From Actinobacteria bacterium OK074 (GTDB lineage Bacteria > Actinomycetota > Actinomycetes > Streptomycetales > Streptomycetaceae): 64,000 nt of DNA. The DNA is taken from NCBI GenBank assembly GCA_001298575.1, contig LJCV01000133.1, positions 27,540-91,539 of the forward strand, in the 5' to 3' direction. The notes below the pieces were generated by a model that was not told the origin of the DNA, did no database searches, and worked only from the letters and a program-made list of their open reading frames with translations. Made by a program: the position numbers and the translations under genes. Numbering within the stretch: position 1 is the first letter of the stretch; every line of letters starts with the position of its first letter. Shown in pieces: positions 25,385 to 34,052 of this stretch.

Positions 25385-25933
25385 ATGCAGTCAAGCAACG
25401 GCGGAGGCGGCGGGCCCGAGAGACCGGCCGAGCAGACCGGACGTCACGACCCGCTCGGCGCCGACGCCGTCGGACAGGTGGGCTACGACGACCCCTGGTA
25501 CGACGCGCTCGCCTCGGGCTGGGGCGAGACGGACGGGACGGGCGGGCAGACCCCCGTCGTCCCGGCCGCGCGGCAGGAGGACGCGGGCGGGACGGGCAGC
25601 GCGGCCGACGTCTACCTGGAGGTGCAGCGCAGCGCGGCCTTCCAGGAGGTGCGCAGCCGGTACCGCCGGTTCGTCCTGCCGGGACTGGCCGTGTTCTTCA
25701 CCTGGTACGTGGCCTACGTGGTGACCGCGACGACCGCGCCCGGGCTGATGGCGCGGCCCGTGGCGGGCGTGGTGAACGTGGGGATGCTCGCGGGACTCGG
25801 CCAGTTCCTCACCACGTTCCTGTTCACCTGGGCGTACGCGCGCCACGCCCGGCTGCGCAGGGACCGTGCCGCGCTCGATCTGCGCTGGGACACACAGGAG
25901 TTGACGCGCAGCGCGAGGGGCGGCGAGCGGTGA
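25385..25933 (+). CDS. DUF485 membrane protein
   Basis: A 182-aa protein with an acidic, Gly-rich cytoplasmic N-terminus (1-75). The DUF485 core follows: FQEVRSRYRRFVLPGLAVFFTWYVAYVVTATTAPGLM, then a second TM segment, GMLAGLGQFLTTFLFTWAYARHARL. DUF485 proteins are found as partners of acetate/solute sodium symporters. The stop overlaps the symporter GTG by 4 bp. The ATG at 25385 is preferred over a TTG two codons upstream. Confidence 0.85.
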   Translation: MQSSNGGGGGPERPAEQTGRHDPLGADAVGQVGYDDPWYDALASGWGETDGTGGQTPVVPAARQEDAGGTGSAADVYLEVQRSAAFQEVRSRYRRFVLPGLAVFFTWYVAYVVTATTAPGLMARPVAGVVNVGMLAGLGQFLTTFLFTWAYARHARLRRDRAALDLRWDTQELTRSARGGER

Positions 25934-27522
25934 CCGGGCAGCACCAGACGCTGGCATTGCTGTTGTTCAGCGCCTTCGTGGCGGTGACGCTGGGGATCAC
26001 GACCTGGGTGAGCCGCAACCGGCACGGATCGGCGGAGGAGTTCTACGCGGGCGGGCGGCTCTTCTCGCCCATGGAGAATGGTTTTGCCATCGCGGGCGAC
26101 TACATGTCGGCCGCCTCCTTCCTGGGCGTCACCGGGCTGATCGCCCTCTTCGGGTACGACGGGCTGCTGTACGTGGTGGGGTTCCTGGTGGCCTGGCTGG
26201 TGGTGCTGTTCTTCGTCGCCGAACTGGTCCGCAACTGCGGGCGGTTCACCCTCGCCGACGTGATCGCGGCGCGGATGAGTGACCGGCGCGTACGGATCGC
26301 GGCGGGAACTTCCTCGGTGACCGTGTCCGTTCTGTATCTGGTGGCGCAGATGGTGGGGGCCGGCAGCCTGGTCGCGCTGCTGCTCGGCGGGACGAGCGGT
26401 GCGGCCCGGGCCTGGACCGTCATCGGCGTCGGCGCGCTCATGGTCGTCTATGTGTCGTTGGGAGGGATGCGGGCCACCACCTGGATCCAGATCGTGAAGG
26501 CGGTCCTGCTGCTGAGCGGCACCGTCGCGCTGACGGTCCTGGTCCTGCTGCGCTTCCACGGGAACATCGACGCGTTGCTGCGCACGGCCATGGAACGCAG
26601 CGGCCACGGCAGGGCGTTCCTGGCGCCGGGCCTCAGATACGGCGGGGACTGGACCGCTCGCCTCGACTTCATCAGCCTGGGGCTGGCCCTGGTCCTCGGC
26701 ACCGCTGGGCTGCCGCACATCCTGTCCCGCTTCTACACCGTGCCGACCGCGCGGGCCGCCCGCCGCTCGGTCGTCTGGTCGGTGGGGCTGATCGGCGGCT
26801 TCTACCTGATGACGATCGTGCTCGGGTTCGGCGCGGCCGCGATCGTCGGACCCGACGCCGTACGGGCGTCGAACGCCGCGGGGAACACGGCGGTTCCCCT
26901 GCTGGCGCTCGACCTGGGCGGCGGCGCCGACTCCACCGGCGGAGCGGTGCTGTTCGCGGTCGTCGCGGCCGTGGCCTTCGCCACGATCCTCGCCGTGGTC
27001 GCCGGGATCACCCTGGCCTCCTCGGCGTCCGTGGCACACGACCTGTACGCGTCGCTACGGCGCCGCCGGGCCAAGCCGCGCAGCGAAGTGGCCGTGGCCC
27101 GGACCGCCGCGGTCGGCATCGGGGTGCTCGCCATCGCCCTCGGCCTGCTCGCCCGCGACCTGAACGTGGCCTTCCTGGTGGGTCTGGCCTTCGCGGTCTC
27201 CGCGTCCGCGAACCTCCCGGTGCTGATGTACTCGCTGTTCTGGCGCGGCTTCACCACCCGCGGAGCGGTGTGGTCCGTCTACGGCGGCCTGGCGCCCGCG
27301 ATCGGTCTCGTGATCCTCTCCCCGGTGGTCTCCGGCAGCCCCGACGCCCTGTTCCCCGGCGTCGACTTCCAGTACTTCCCGCTGCAGAACCCCGGCATCG
27401 TCTCCATCCCGCTCGGCTTCCTGGCCGGCTGGCTGGGCACGGTCACCTCCGCCCAGCCGCCCGACGAGGCCAAGTACGCGGAGACCGAGGTGCGTTCACT
27501 CACGGGAGCGGGCGCGGTCTGA
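25930..27522 (+). CDS. Sodium:solute symporter (SSS family, acetate/monocarboxylate ActP/MctC type)
   Basis: A 530-aa membrane protein with about 13 TM segments. The N-terminal FYAGGRLFSPMENGFAIAGDYMSAASFLGVTGLIALFGYDG is the classic ActP-type signature. SSVTVSVLYLVAQMVGAG and GLPHILSRFYTVPTARAARRS also fit. The partner DUF485 gene overlaps it. The likely role is uptake of acetate, pyruvate or other short monocarboxylates driven by sodium. It is convergent with the response regulator at 27639. Confidence 0.92.
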   Translation: MTGQHQTLALLLFSAFVAVTLGITTWVSRNRHGSAEEFYAGGRLFSPMENGFAIAGDYMSAASFLGVTGLIALFGYDGLLYVVGFLVAWLVVLFFVAELVRNCGRFTLADVIAARMSDRRVRIAAGTSSVTVSVLYLVAQMVGAGSLVALLLGGTSGAARAWTVIGVGALMVVYVSLGGMRATTWIQIVKAVLLLSGTVALTVLVLLRFHGNIDALLRTAMERSGHGRAFLAPGLRYGGDWTARLDFISLGLALVLGTAGLPHILSRFYTVPTARAARRSVVWSVGLIGGFYLMTIVLGFGAAAIVGPDAVRASNAAGNTAVPLLALDLGGGADSTGGAVLFAVVAAVAFATILAVVAGITLASSASVAHDLYASLRRRRAKPRSEVAVARTAAVGIGVLAIALGLLARDLNVAFLVGLAFAVSASANLPVLMYSLFWRGFTTRGAVWSVYGGLAPAIGLVILSPVVSGSPDALFPGVDFQYFPLQNPGIVSIPLGFLAGWLGTVTSAQPPDEAKYAETEVRSLTGAGAV

Positions 27523-27638
27523 CACCACCGGGCCCCGCCCCTCCCGCCTCGCCGTGAGCGGCACGGCACGACGGCCGGACGCCTGCGCCGTCGTAGCCGA
27601 TCCGGTCGGCGGGCGTCGCGTCGTCGTAGGGGATGCGG

Positions 27639-28331
27639 CTACGGCGTCACCCACGCGTACCGGTGTTCGGGGCGGCCCGTGTCGCCGTACTTGAGGGAGA
27701 GGTGGAGGCGGCCCGCCTGTTCGAGGTGGCGCAGGTAGCGCTGGGCCGTGGATCTGCTCAGGCCCGTCTCCGCGGCCACCTCGTGGGCCGAGAGCGGGTG
27801 GTCGGCGCGGTGCAGGACGGCGCAGATGAGGTCGGTGGTGGGTTCCGAGTGCCCGCTGGGCAGTCCGGGCGGCGCGGGCGCGGCCAGGGTGCGCAGGGCG
27901 CCGAAGATCCGGTCGACCTGGTCCTGGCCCGTCAGGCCCCGGCCGCCGACACGGTCGACGGTGCGGCGCAGGGCCGCGTACGAGTCGAGGCGGCTGCGCA
28001 GGGCGGTGAAGGTGAACGGCTTGACCAGGTAGTGCAGGGCGCCCAGGCGCATCGCGGCCCGTACGGTGTCCACGTCGCTGGCCGCCGTGATCATGATGAT
28101 GTCCGTACGGTGGCCGCGTTCGCGCATGGCGTGCACCAGTTCGAGCCCCGTTCGGTCGGGAAGGTAGTGGTCGACCAGCACCAGATCGACCGGAGTGCGT
28201 TCCACCGCGGCCAGTGCCTGGGCGGCGCTGTGCGCGCGGGCGGCCACCCGGAAACCGGGAACCTTCCCCACGTACTTGGCGTTTATCTCAGCGACGCGGA
28301 AGTCGTCGTCCACGACCAGGACGTCAATCAT
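27639..28331 (-). CDS. CitB/DcuR-type response regulator A
   Basis: A 230-aa protein. The receiver domain has DDD at 8-10, phospho-acceptor D54 (VLVDHYLPDRTG) and K in YLVKPF. The C-terminal winged helix (about 165-225, PLSAHEVAAETGLSRSTAQRYLRHLEQAGRLHLSLKYGDTGRPEHRYAWV) is typical of regulators of carboxylate metabolism. No kinase gene adjoins it. It is divergent from the ABC cassette, and two palindromes lie between them. It closely resembles regulator B (31393-32082), which sits with a kinase. GGAGAGG precedes the ATG. Confidence 0.92.
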   Translation of the reverse strand: MIDVLVVDDDFRVAEINAKYVGKVPGFRVAARAHSAAQALAAVERTPVDLVLVDHYLPDRTGLELVHAMRERGHRTDIIMITAASDVDTVRAAMRLGALHYLVKPFTFTALRSRLDSYAALRRTVDRVGGRGLTGQDQVDRIFGALRTLAAPAPPGLPSGHSEPTTDLICAVLHRADHPLSAHEVAAETGLSRSTAQRYLRHLEQAGRLHLSLKYGDTGRPEHRYAWVTP

Positions 28332-28414
28332 CGGGCCTCTCCTTCAAGGCCGACGAGCGTTGAGCCCGTGTTTCGGCTCCGCTGTTGTAGCGCGAGCAGA
28401 ACGAGCACAACACC

Positions 28415-28430
28415 CTTCTGCAAGCAGAAG
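28415..28430. promoter_or_regulatory. Palindrome 1 in the regulator A / ABC divergent promoter
   Basis: CTTCTG-CAAG-CAGAAG has perfect 6-bp arms in the 158-bp divergent intergenic region. It is 5 bp from a second palindrome of similar form. It is a candidate binding site for one of the CitB-type regulators. Confidence 0.55.
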
Positions 28431-28435
28431 ACCCT

Positions 28436-28449
28436 CTTGTGCCCACAAG
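28436..28449. promoter_or_regulatory. Palindrome 2 in the regulator A / ABC divergent promoter
   Basis: CTTGTG-CC-CACAAG has perfect 6-bp arms and lies 41 bases upstream of the ABC ATPase start. Centre-to-centre distance to palindrome 1 is about 20 bp (two helical turns), which fits cooperative dimer binding. Confidence 0.55.
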
Positions 28450-28489
28450 GCTGCCGCCGCGGACCGTGCCGCGCCTACGGTCCTCGGCC

Positions 28490-29305
28490 ATGAGCGCAGA
28501 CACCAGCACCGCCATCGAACTGCGGGGCGCGAGCAAGGTCTTCCGGACACCGGCCGGTGGACTGCACACGGCCGTCAGGGGGCTCGATCTCGTCGTCCGC
28601 CGGGGCGAGTTCGTGGCCGTCGTCGGTCCCACCGGCTGCGGCAAGTCGACCACACTGACCCTCGTCAGCGGCCTCGAAGAGCCCAGCGAGGGCGAGGTCC
28701 TGGTGGCCGGACAACCGGTCTCGGGCGTCGGCGACAAGGTGGGGTTCGTCTTCCAGCAGGACGCCACCTTCCCCTGGCGCACCGTCCTGTCCAACGTCAT
28801 GGCCGGCCCGCGCTTCCGCGGCGTACCGAAGGCGGAGGCCAGGGCGAAGGCGCGCGAGTGGCTGGCCCGGGTCGGGCTCGCCGCCTTCGAGGACCGCTAT
28901 CCGCACCAGCTCTCCGGCGGCATGCGCAAGCGCGTCGCCCTCGCCGCCACCTTCGTCAACGACCCGGAGATCCTGCTCATGGACGAGCCGTTCTCGGCGC
29001 TCGACGTGCAGACCAGGGCGCTGATGTCGGACGAGCTGCTCGAACTGTGGGAGGGCACCGGCGCCTCGGTCGTCTTCGTCACGCACGACCTGGAGGAGTC
29101 CATCGCGCTGGCCGACAAGGTCGTCGTGATGACCGCCGGGCCCGCCACCGTCAAGCAGGTGTTCGACATCGACCTGCCGCGGCCCCGCAAGGTCGAATCC
29201 GTGCGCCTGGAGCCGCGGTTCATCGAGATCTACCGCGAGATCTGGGAGTCCCTCGGTGAAGAGGTCCGCATCACGCGCGAGAGGGGTGCGGCCCATGTCG
29301 CCTGA
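28490..29305 (+). CDS. ABC importer ATPase (SsuB/TauB/ThiZ type)
   Basis: A 271-aa cytoplasmic ATPase of a nitrate/sulfonate/taurine-class importer. Walker A is GPTGCGKST, the Q-loop is FVFQQDATFPWRTV, the signature is LSGGMRKRVALA, Walker B is ILLMDEPFSALD and the H-loop is VFVTHDLEE. All are intact. The ATG at 28490 follows TACGGT at 28476-28481, so the message may be nearly leaderless. It overlaps the permease start. The substrate is unknown; the neighbouring CitB-type regulators hint at an organic acid. Confidence 0.93.
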   Translation: MSADTSTAIELRGASKVFRTPAGGLHTAVRGLDLVVRRGEFVAVVGPTGCGKSTTLTLVSGLEEPSEGEVLVAGQPVSGVGDKVGFVFQQDATFPWRTVLSNVMAGPRFRGVPKAEARAKAREWLARVGLAAFEDRYPHQLSGGMRKRVALAATFVNDPEILLMDEPFSALDVQTRALMSDELLELWEGTGASVVFVTHDLEESIALADKVVVMTAGPATVKQVFDIDLPRPRKVESVRLEPRFIEIYREIWESLGEEVRITRERGAAHVA

Positions 29306-30173
29306 CGTTCTGCCCGAGGCCCAGGTGGCACTGACCACGACCGAGCCGGGCAGCAAGACCGACCGCGCCCAGTCACGCGCGCGTGTCGCCCGCAGACGCC
29401 GGATCGTCGTCATGGCCGCCCGTGTGCTGCTCCTGGTCGTCGTGCTCGGCCTGTGGGAGGTGCTCGCACGGACGGACGCCATTGATCCGTTCAACTTCTC
29501 GATGCCCTCGCAGATCTGGGACCAGATCTGGACCTGGATCAACCACGGCACGGCTCTCGGCTCGCTCGGCGAGCAGATCTGGTACACGCTCCAGGAGGCG
29601 CTGCTCGGCTGGGTCATCGGGGTTGTCGCCGGAGTCGTCCTCGGCATCGTGCTGGGGCGGATCACCTTGCTCGCCGATGTCCTTGGTCCATACATCAAGG
29701 TGCTCAACTCGGTACCGAGGATCGTTCTGGCGCCGATCTTCATGATCTGGTTCGGCCTCGGACCGGCCTCCAAGGTCGCCTCCGCCGTGGTCCTCGTCTT
29801 CTTCCCGGTCTTCTTCAACGCCTTCCAGGGCGCCCGGGAGGTCGACCGCAACCTGGTCGCCAACGCCCGCATCCTCGGCGCGAGCGACCGCCGGGTGACC
29901 CTTCAGGTCGTCGTGCCCTCGGCCACCACCTGGATCTTCACCAGCCTCCATGTCAGCTTCGGCTTCGCCCTCATCGGCGCCATCGTCGGCGAGTACATCG
30001 GCGCCACCAAGGGCATCGGCCTGCTCGTCGCCCAGTCCCAGGGCACCTTCAACGCGGCCGGTGTGTACGCCGCGATGGTCATCCTCGCGGTCGTCGCGCT
30101 GCTGGCCGAGGGGCTGCTCACCTTCGCCGAGCGCCGCATCTTCCGCTGGAAGCCGGCCGACTCCGGCAGCTGA
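29295..30173 (+). CDS. ABC importer permease (SsuC/TauC type)
   Basis: A 292-aa membrane protein. After a 30-residue basic cytoplasmic tail there are six TM segments. The EAA loop is REVDRNLVANARILGASDRRVTLQVVVPSATTWIF. The ATG at 29295 is inside the end of the ATPase gene (11-bp overlap) with GAGAGG upstream, indicating coupled translation. It works with the ATPase before it and the lipoprotein after it. Confidence 0.92.
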   Translation: MSPDVLPEAQVALTTTEPGSKTDRAQSRARVARRRRIVVMAARVLLLVVVLGLWEVLARTDAIDPFNFSMPSQIWDQIWTWINHGTALGSLGEQIWYTLQEALLGWVIGVVAGVVLGIVLGRITLLADVLGPYIKVLNSVPRIVLAPIFMIWFGLGPASKVASAVVLVFFPVFFNAFQGAREVDRNLVANARILGASDRRVTLQVVVPSATTWIFTSLHVSFGFALIGAIVGEYIGATKGIGLLVAQSQGTFNAAGVYAAMVILAVVALLAEGLLTFAERRIFRWKPADSGS

Positions 30174-30243
30174 CGGCCCCCTCTCCGCCACCTCTCCCCG
30201 CCACCTCTCTCCGCACCGCTCTGTCACAAGGACGTGAACCGCC

Positions 30244-31293
30244 ATGCGCAAGCCCGTCAGACTCACCGCCCTGGCCGCGGTCGGCCTGCTCGCCCTCTCC
30301 TCGCTCACCGCGTGCGCCGACGACGCCTCCACCACCGCCGCGGCGCAGGGCGGCGGCAAGGGGGAGAAGGTCAAGATCATGGTCGGCGGCCTGGACAAGG
30401 TCATCTACCTGCCCGCGATGCTCACCCAGCGACTCGGCTACTTCGACGCCGAGGGCCTCGACGTGGAACTGCTGAGCGAACCGGCCGGCGTACAGGCCGA
30501 GACCGCACTCGTCTCCGGGCAGGTCCAGGGCGCCGTCGGCTTCTACGACCACACCCTCGACCTCCAGACCAAGCACAAGGACGTGGAGTCCGTCGTGCAG
30601 TTCTCGCGCGCCCCGGGCGAGGTCGAGGTCGTCTCCACCCAGCATGCCGACGACATCACCTCGCCCAAGGACTTCAAGGGCCGCAAGGTCGGCATCACCG
30701 GACTCGGTTCCTCCACCGACTTCCTCACCAAGTACCTCGCGGTCAAGAACGGGGTGAAGGTCAGCGACTTCAGCCCGGTCGCGGTCGGCGCCGGGCCGAC
30801 GTTCGTCTCGGCGCTGCAGAAAGGTTCCATCGACGCCGGTATGACCACGGACCCGACGGTCGCCACGATCCTCGACAAGAAGATCGGCAAGGTCCTGATC
30901 GACATGCGTACGCCCGAGGGATCGCAGGAGGCGCTCGGCGGACCGTATCCGTCGTCAAGCCTGTACATGCAGACGGACTGGGTCAACGGTCACAAGGACA
31001 CCGTCCAGAAGTTGGTCAATGCATTCGTCAAGACACTCAAGTGGATGTCCACCCACAGCGCGGCCCAAATCGCCGCCAAGATGCCCGCCGACTACTCCCA
31101 GGGCGACAAGACCCTCTACGCGGAGTCCATCAAGGCCACGCTGCCGATGTTCACCGACGACGGAGTGATGCCCGCGGACGGGCCCGCGACGGTGGAGAGG
31201 GTCCTCAAGGCGTTCAACACCAACATCAAGAACGCCACGATCGATCTGAAGAAGACCTACACGACGGAGTTCGCCGAGAAGGCGGCAGGTTGA
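30244..31293 (+). CDS. ABC substrate-binding lipoprotein (NMT1/SsuA-like)
   Basis: A 349-aa lipoprotein with signal peptide and lipobox LTAC (Cys at about residue 22). The mature part is a type II periplasmic-binding fold of the NMT1/SsuA class (LPAMLTQRLGYFDAEGLDVELL, VGFYDHTLDLQTKHKDVESVVQF, KVGITGLGSSTDFLTKYLA). Ligand residues cannot be assigned to a substrate. AAGGACG precedes the ATG. A hairpin at 31339 ends the cassette. Confidence 0.9.
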   Translation: MRKPVRLTALAAVGLLALSSLTACADDASTTAAAQGGGKGEKVKIMVGGLDKVIYLPAMLTQRLGYFDAEGLDVELLSEPAGVQAETALVSGQVQGAVGFYDHTLDLQTKHKDVESVVQFSRAPGEVEVVSTQHADDITSPKDFKGRKVGITGLGSSTDFLTKYLAVKNGVKVSDFSPVAVGAGPTFVSALQKGSIDAGMTTDPTVATILDKKIGKVLIDMRTPEGSQEALGGPYPSSSLYMQTDWVNGHKDTVQKLVNAFVKTLKWMSTHSAAQIAAKMPADYSQGDKTLYAESIKATLPMFTDDGVMPADGPATVERVLKAFNTNIKNATIDLKKTYTTEFAEKAAG

Positions 31294-31338
31294 CGCCGGG
31301 CCTCCGAGGGGGTCGGGAGAGGACCGTCCAGAGGTGAA

Positions 31339-31377
31339 CCGGACGCCGGCCGGCCGGAAGCGAAGCCGGCGGTCCGG
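31339..31377. terminator. Bidirectional hairpin terminator
   Basis: CCGGACGCCGGC (31339-31350) pairs with GCCGGCGGTCCGG (31365-31377) with one bulge. It lies between the convergent ABC cassette and regulator B gene. Confidence 0.7.
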
Positions 31378-31392
31378 CGGTCCGGAGCAGCA

Positions 31393-32082
31393 TCAGATGC
31401 GGGTCGTCCAGACGTAACGGTGTTCCGGGCGGCCCGCGTCGCCGTACTTCAGGGTCAGCCGGGCCCGTCCCGTGCGCTCCAGGAGCTTCAGATAGCGCTG
31501 GGCGGTCTGGCGGCTCACGCCGGTCCGTTCGGCGATCTCCTGGGCGGACAGCGGCCCGTGAGCGGTCGCCAGTGCGCGCCGGACGGCCTCCGCGGTGGTG
31601 GGGGAGTGGCCCTTGGGCAGGTCCGGCTCCGTGCCCGCCGACAGGGCGCCGAAGATCCGGTCCACCTCGGCCTGCTCGGCCTCGCCGCCGCCGTCCAGGG
31701 TGCGGCGCAGCTCGGCGTACGCCTCCAGCTTCGCGCGCAGGCCCGCGAACGCGAACGGCTTCACCAGGTACTGCAGCGCGCCGTGCCGCATCGCGGCCTG
31801 CACGGTGGTGACGTCACGGGCCGCCGTCACCATGATCACGTCCGCCTGGCAGCCCTGGCGGCGCATCTCCTGGACGACCGACAGGCCCGTCGCGTCCGGG
31901 AGGTAGTGGTCCAGCAGGACGAGGTCCAGGCGGGGCAGTTCCGCCACGCGGCGCAGCGCGTCGGCGGCGGTGTGCGCCTGACCGACGACCCGGAAACCGG
32001 GCACCTTCGCCACGTAGGCGGCGTTGACCCGCGCGACCCGTGTGTCGTCGTCCACGACCAGCACGTCGATCGGCCGGGTCAT
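31393..32082 (-). CDS. CitB/DcuR-type response regulator B
   Basis: A 229-aa paralogue of regulator A. The receiver domain has D11-D13, phospho-acceptor D58 (VLLDHYLPDATG) and K in YLVKPF. The winged-helix tail is PLSAQEIAERTGVSRQTAQRYLKLLERTGRARLTLKYGDAGRPEHRYVW. The ATG overlaps the stop of the kinase gene by 4 bp, so it is the kinase's cognate partner. The ABC cassette lies between regulators A and B. Confidence 0.93.
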   Translation of the reverse strand: MTRPIDVLVVDDDTRVARVNAAYVAKVPGFRVVGQAHTAADALRRVAELPRLDLVLLDHYLPDATGLSVVQEMRRQGCQADVIMVTAARDVTTVQAAMRHGALQYLVKPFAFAGLRAKLEAYAELRRTLDGGGEAEQAEVDRIFGALSAGTEPDLPKGHSPTTAEAVRRALATAHGPLSAQEIAERTGVSRQTAQRYLKLLERTGRARLTLKYGDAGRPEHRYVWTTRI

Positions 32083-33866
32083 CGTGACTCCTCCTTGCGG
32101 ATGAGGGCGTCCTCGCGGGGGGTGGCCGTCCTGGTCGGCTCGGCCGTCTGCGGTGTCCCGGCGGTCTCCGCGGGAGGCGCCGGAGGAGGCTCCGAGGCGG
32201 GGCGCCGCGGCTGCTTCGTGCCGGGGGACGGCTGCTGCGGCGGTGCCGCGAGGTCGGGCACGGACAGGGCCTCCGGCAGCACCACGACGAACTCCGCGCC
32301 CCCGCCGGCCGCCTCGTCCACGCGCGCGGTCCCGCCCTGCCGTTCGGCGAAGCGACGCACCAGCGGGAGACCGAGCCCGCGCTTGCCGTGGGCCGGCGGC
32401 TCCTTCGTGGACCACCCGTCCGCGAACACCAACTCCCGCCGCTCCGGGGGGATTCCCGGCCCGGTGTCGCGCACCCGCAGGACCGTGGTGGGGCCCTCCG
32501 CCCGCAACTCGACCTCCACGCGCGCGTGGGGCGTGCCCGCGACGGCGTCCAGGGCGTTGTCGACCAGGTTGCCCACGACGCCGACCAGCCCCCGGGGGTC
32601 CACCAGCCGGTCCGGCAGCAGCGTGTCGTCCGAGATCCACAGGGCCACGCCCCGCTCGGCCGCGACGGTCGCCTTGCCCACCAACAGGGCGGCGAGCAAC
32701 GGGTCGTGGATCTTCTCGGTGACCTGTTCCGCGGTGGCCCGGTGGTCGCCGACCACCTCCCCGACGAACTCCACGGCGTCGTCGTACATCTCCAGTTCGA
32801 GCAGCCCGAGGAGAGTGTGCATCCGGTTGGCGTGTTCGTGGTCCTGTGCGCGCAAAGCGTCGATCAGACCGTGCGTGGAGTCGAGTTCGCGGCCTAGCTG
32901 CTCCAACTCGGTGCGGTCGCGCAGGGTCGCGACGGCGCCCCCGTCGTCGGTGGGCATGCGGTTGGCGACCAGGACGCGCTGGCCGCGCACGGTGAGCAGA
33001 TCGGTGCCGGAGACCCGTCCGGAAAGGACGTCGGTCGTACGGCCCTGCCCCAGCGCCTCGTCGAGCGAGCGCCCCACGGCCTCGTCGCCGATGCCCAGCA
33101 GCCGCCGCGCCTCGTCGTTCAGGAGGCGTACGCGGCCCGCGCGGTCCAGCGCGACGACGCCCTCCCTGATGCCGTGCAGCATCGCCTCGCGCTCCGCGAG
33201 GAGTGCCGCGATGTCGGAGAAGGCCAGGTCGCGCGTCTGCCGCTGCACCCTGCGGGAGATCAGGTACGCGGCCAGGGCGCCGATGGCCAGGGCCGCACCC
33301 GCGTAGGCGAACAGCCCGGGGATGGCGTGGAGCAGCCGCGCGCGCACGCTGTCGTACCGGATGCCGACCGAGACCGCTCCGACGATCTTTCCGTCGCCGT
33401 CCCGCAGGGGCACCTTGCCGCGGGCCGACCGGCCCAGGGTGCCGCTGTCGATCTGCATGACGGCCTTGCCCCCGAGCGCCTCACGGGGGTCCGTGGAGAC
33501 CACCTTGCCGACCTCGCTCGCCGTGGGGTGCGACCAGCGCACCCCACGCATGTTCATGACGACGACGTACTCGGCGCCGCTGGCCTTGCGGATCCGCTCC
33601 GCCGCGCGCTGCACGGGCCCGTCGGCGGTCGGGCGCGTCGACTGCAGCTCCTCGGCGATCTGCGGCTGGGCCGCGGTGCTCTGCGCGATGGCGAGGGCCC
33701 GGCGCATCGCCTGGTCGTCCAGCTGCTGGCTGAGCGGGGCGAGGAACAGCCCGGTCGCGAGGACGGCGACGCCCGCCGCGATTGCCACCTGCATCAGCAG
33801 GACCTGCGAGAACACACGCCGCGGCAGACCGAGGCGCAGCCGTCGTGCCGCGGGGGTGGGGGTCAT
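32079..33866 (-). CDS. CitA/DcuS-type sensor histidine kinase
   Basis: A 595-aa membrane kinase. TM1 is at about 17-45, then an extracytoplasmic sensor of about 140 residues (GAEYVVVMNMRGVRWSHP, PLRDGDGKIVGAVSVGIRYDSV) in the carboxylate-sensing PAS/sCache fold. TM2 is near 190-210, followed by a cytoplasmic PAS domain. The DHp motif is RAQDHEHANRMHTLLGLLELEMY and the HATPase has NLVDNALDAV and GKRGLGLPLVRRF. A disordered Pro/Thr-rich tail of about 70 residues is unusual. The ligand is probably a di- or tricarboxylate by family. It may serve both CitB-type regulators. Confidence 0.93.
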   Translation of the reverse strand: MTPTPAARRLRLGLPRRVFSQVLLMQVAIAAGVAVLATGLFLAPLSQQLDDQAMRRALAIAQSTAAQPQIAEELQSTRPTADGPVQRAAERIRKASGAEYVVVMNMRGVRWSHPTASEVGKVVSTDPREALGGKAVMQIDSGTLGRSARGKVPLRDGDGKIVGAVSVGIRYDSVRARLLHAIPGLFAYAGAALAIGALAAYLISRRVQRQTRDLAFSDIAALLAEREAMLHGIREGVVALDRAGRVRLLNDEARRLLGIGDEAVGRSLDEALGQGRTTDVLSGRVSGTDLLTVRGQRVLVANRMPTDDGGAVATLRDRTELEQLGRELDSTHGLIDALRAQDHEHANRMHTLLGLLELEMYDDAVEFVGEVVGDHRATAEQVTEKIHDPLLAALLVGKATVAAERGVALWISDDTLLPDRLVDPRGLVGVVGNLVDNALDAVAGTPHARVEVELRAEGPTTVLRVRDTGPGIPPERRELVFADGWSTKEPPAHGKRGLGLPLVRRFAERQGGTARVDEAAGGGAEFVVVLPEALSVPDLAAPPQQPSPGTKQPRRPASEPPPAPPAETAGTPQTAEPTRTATPREDALIRKEESR

Positions 33867-34052
33867 GGGTACGAAGGTACGGGGAGGGACCGGGCCGGGC
33901 GTAGGGGTGTGGCACGGATCTCCCGCGGACGCGCCCAGGGGCGTCTGAGGGCCCCGGCGGGGCTGGATGGCCCCCGGCGCCGTCCGGGGTGTCCGAGGCG
34001 GCTGGACGGGCCTCCGCGGCCTTTTTCGCCGTGTTCGGCCCGAAGGCCGGGA

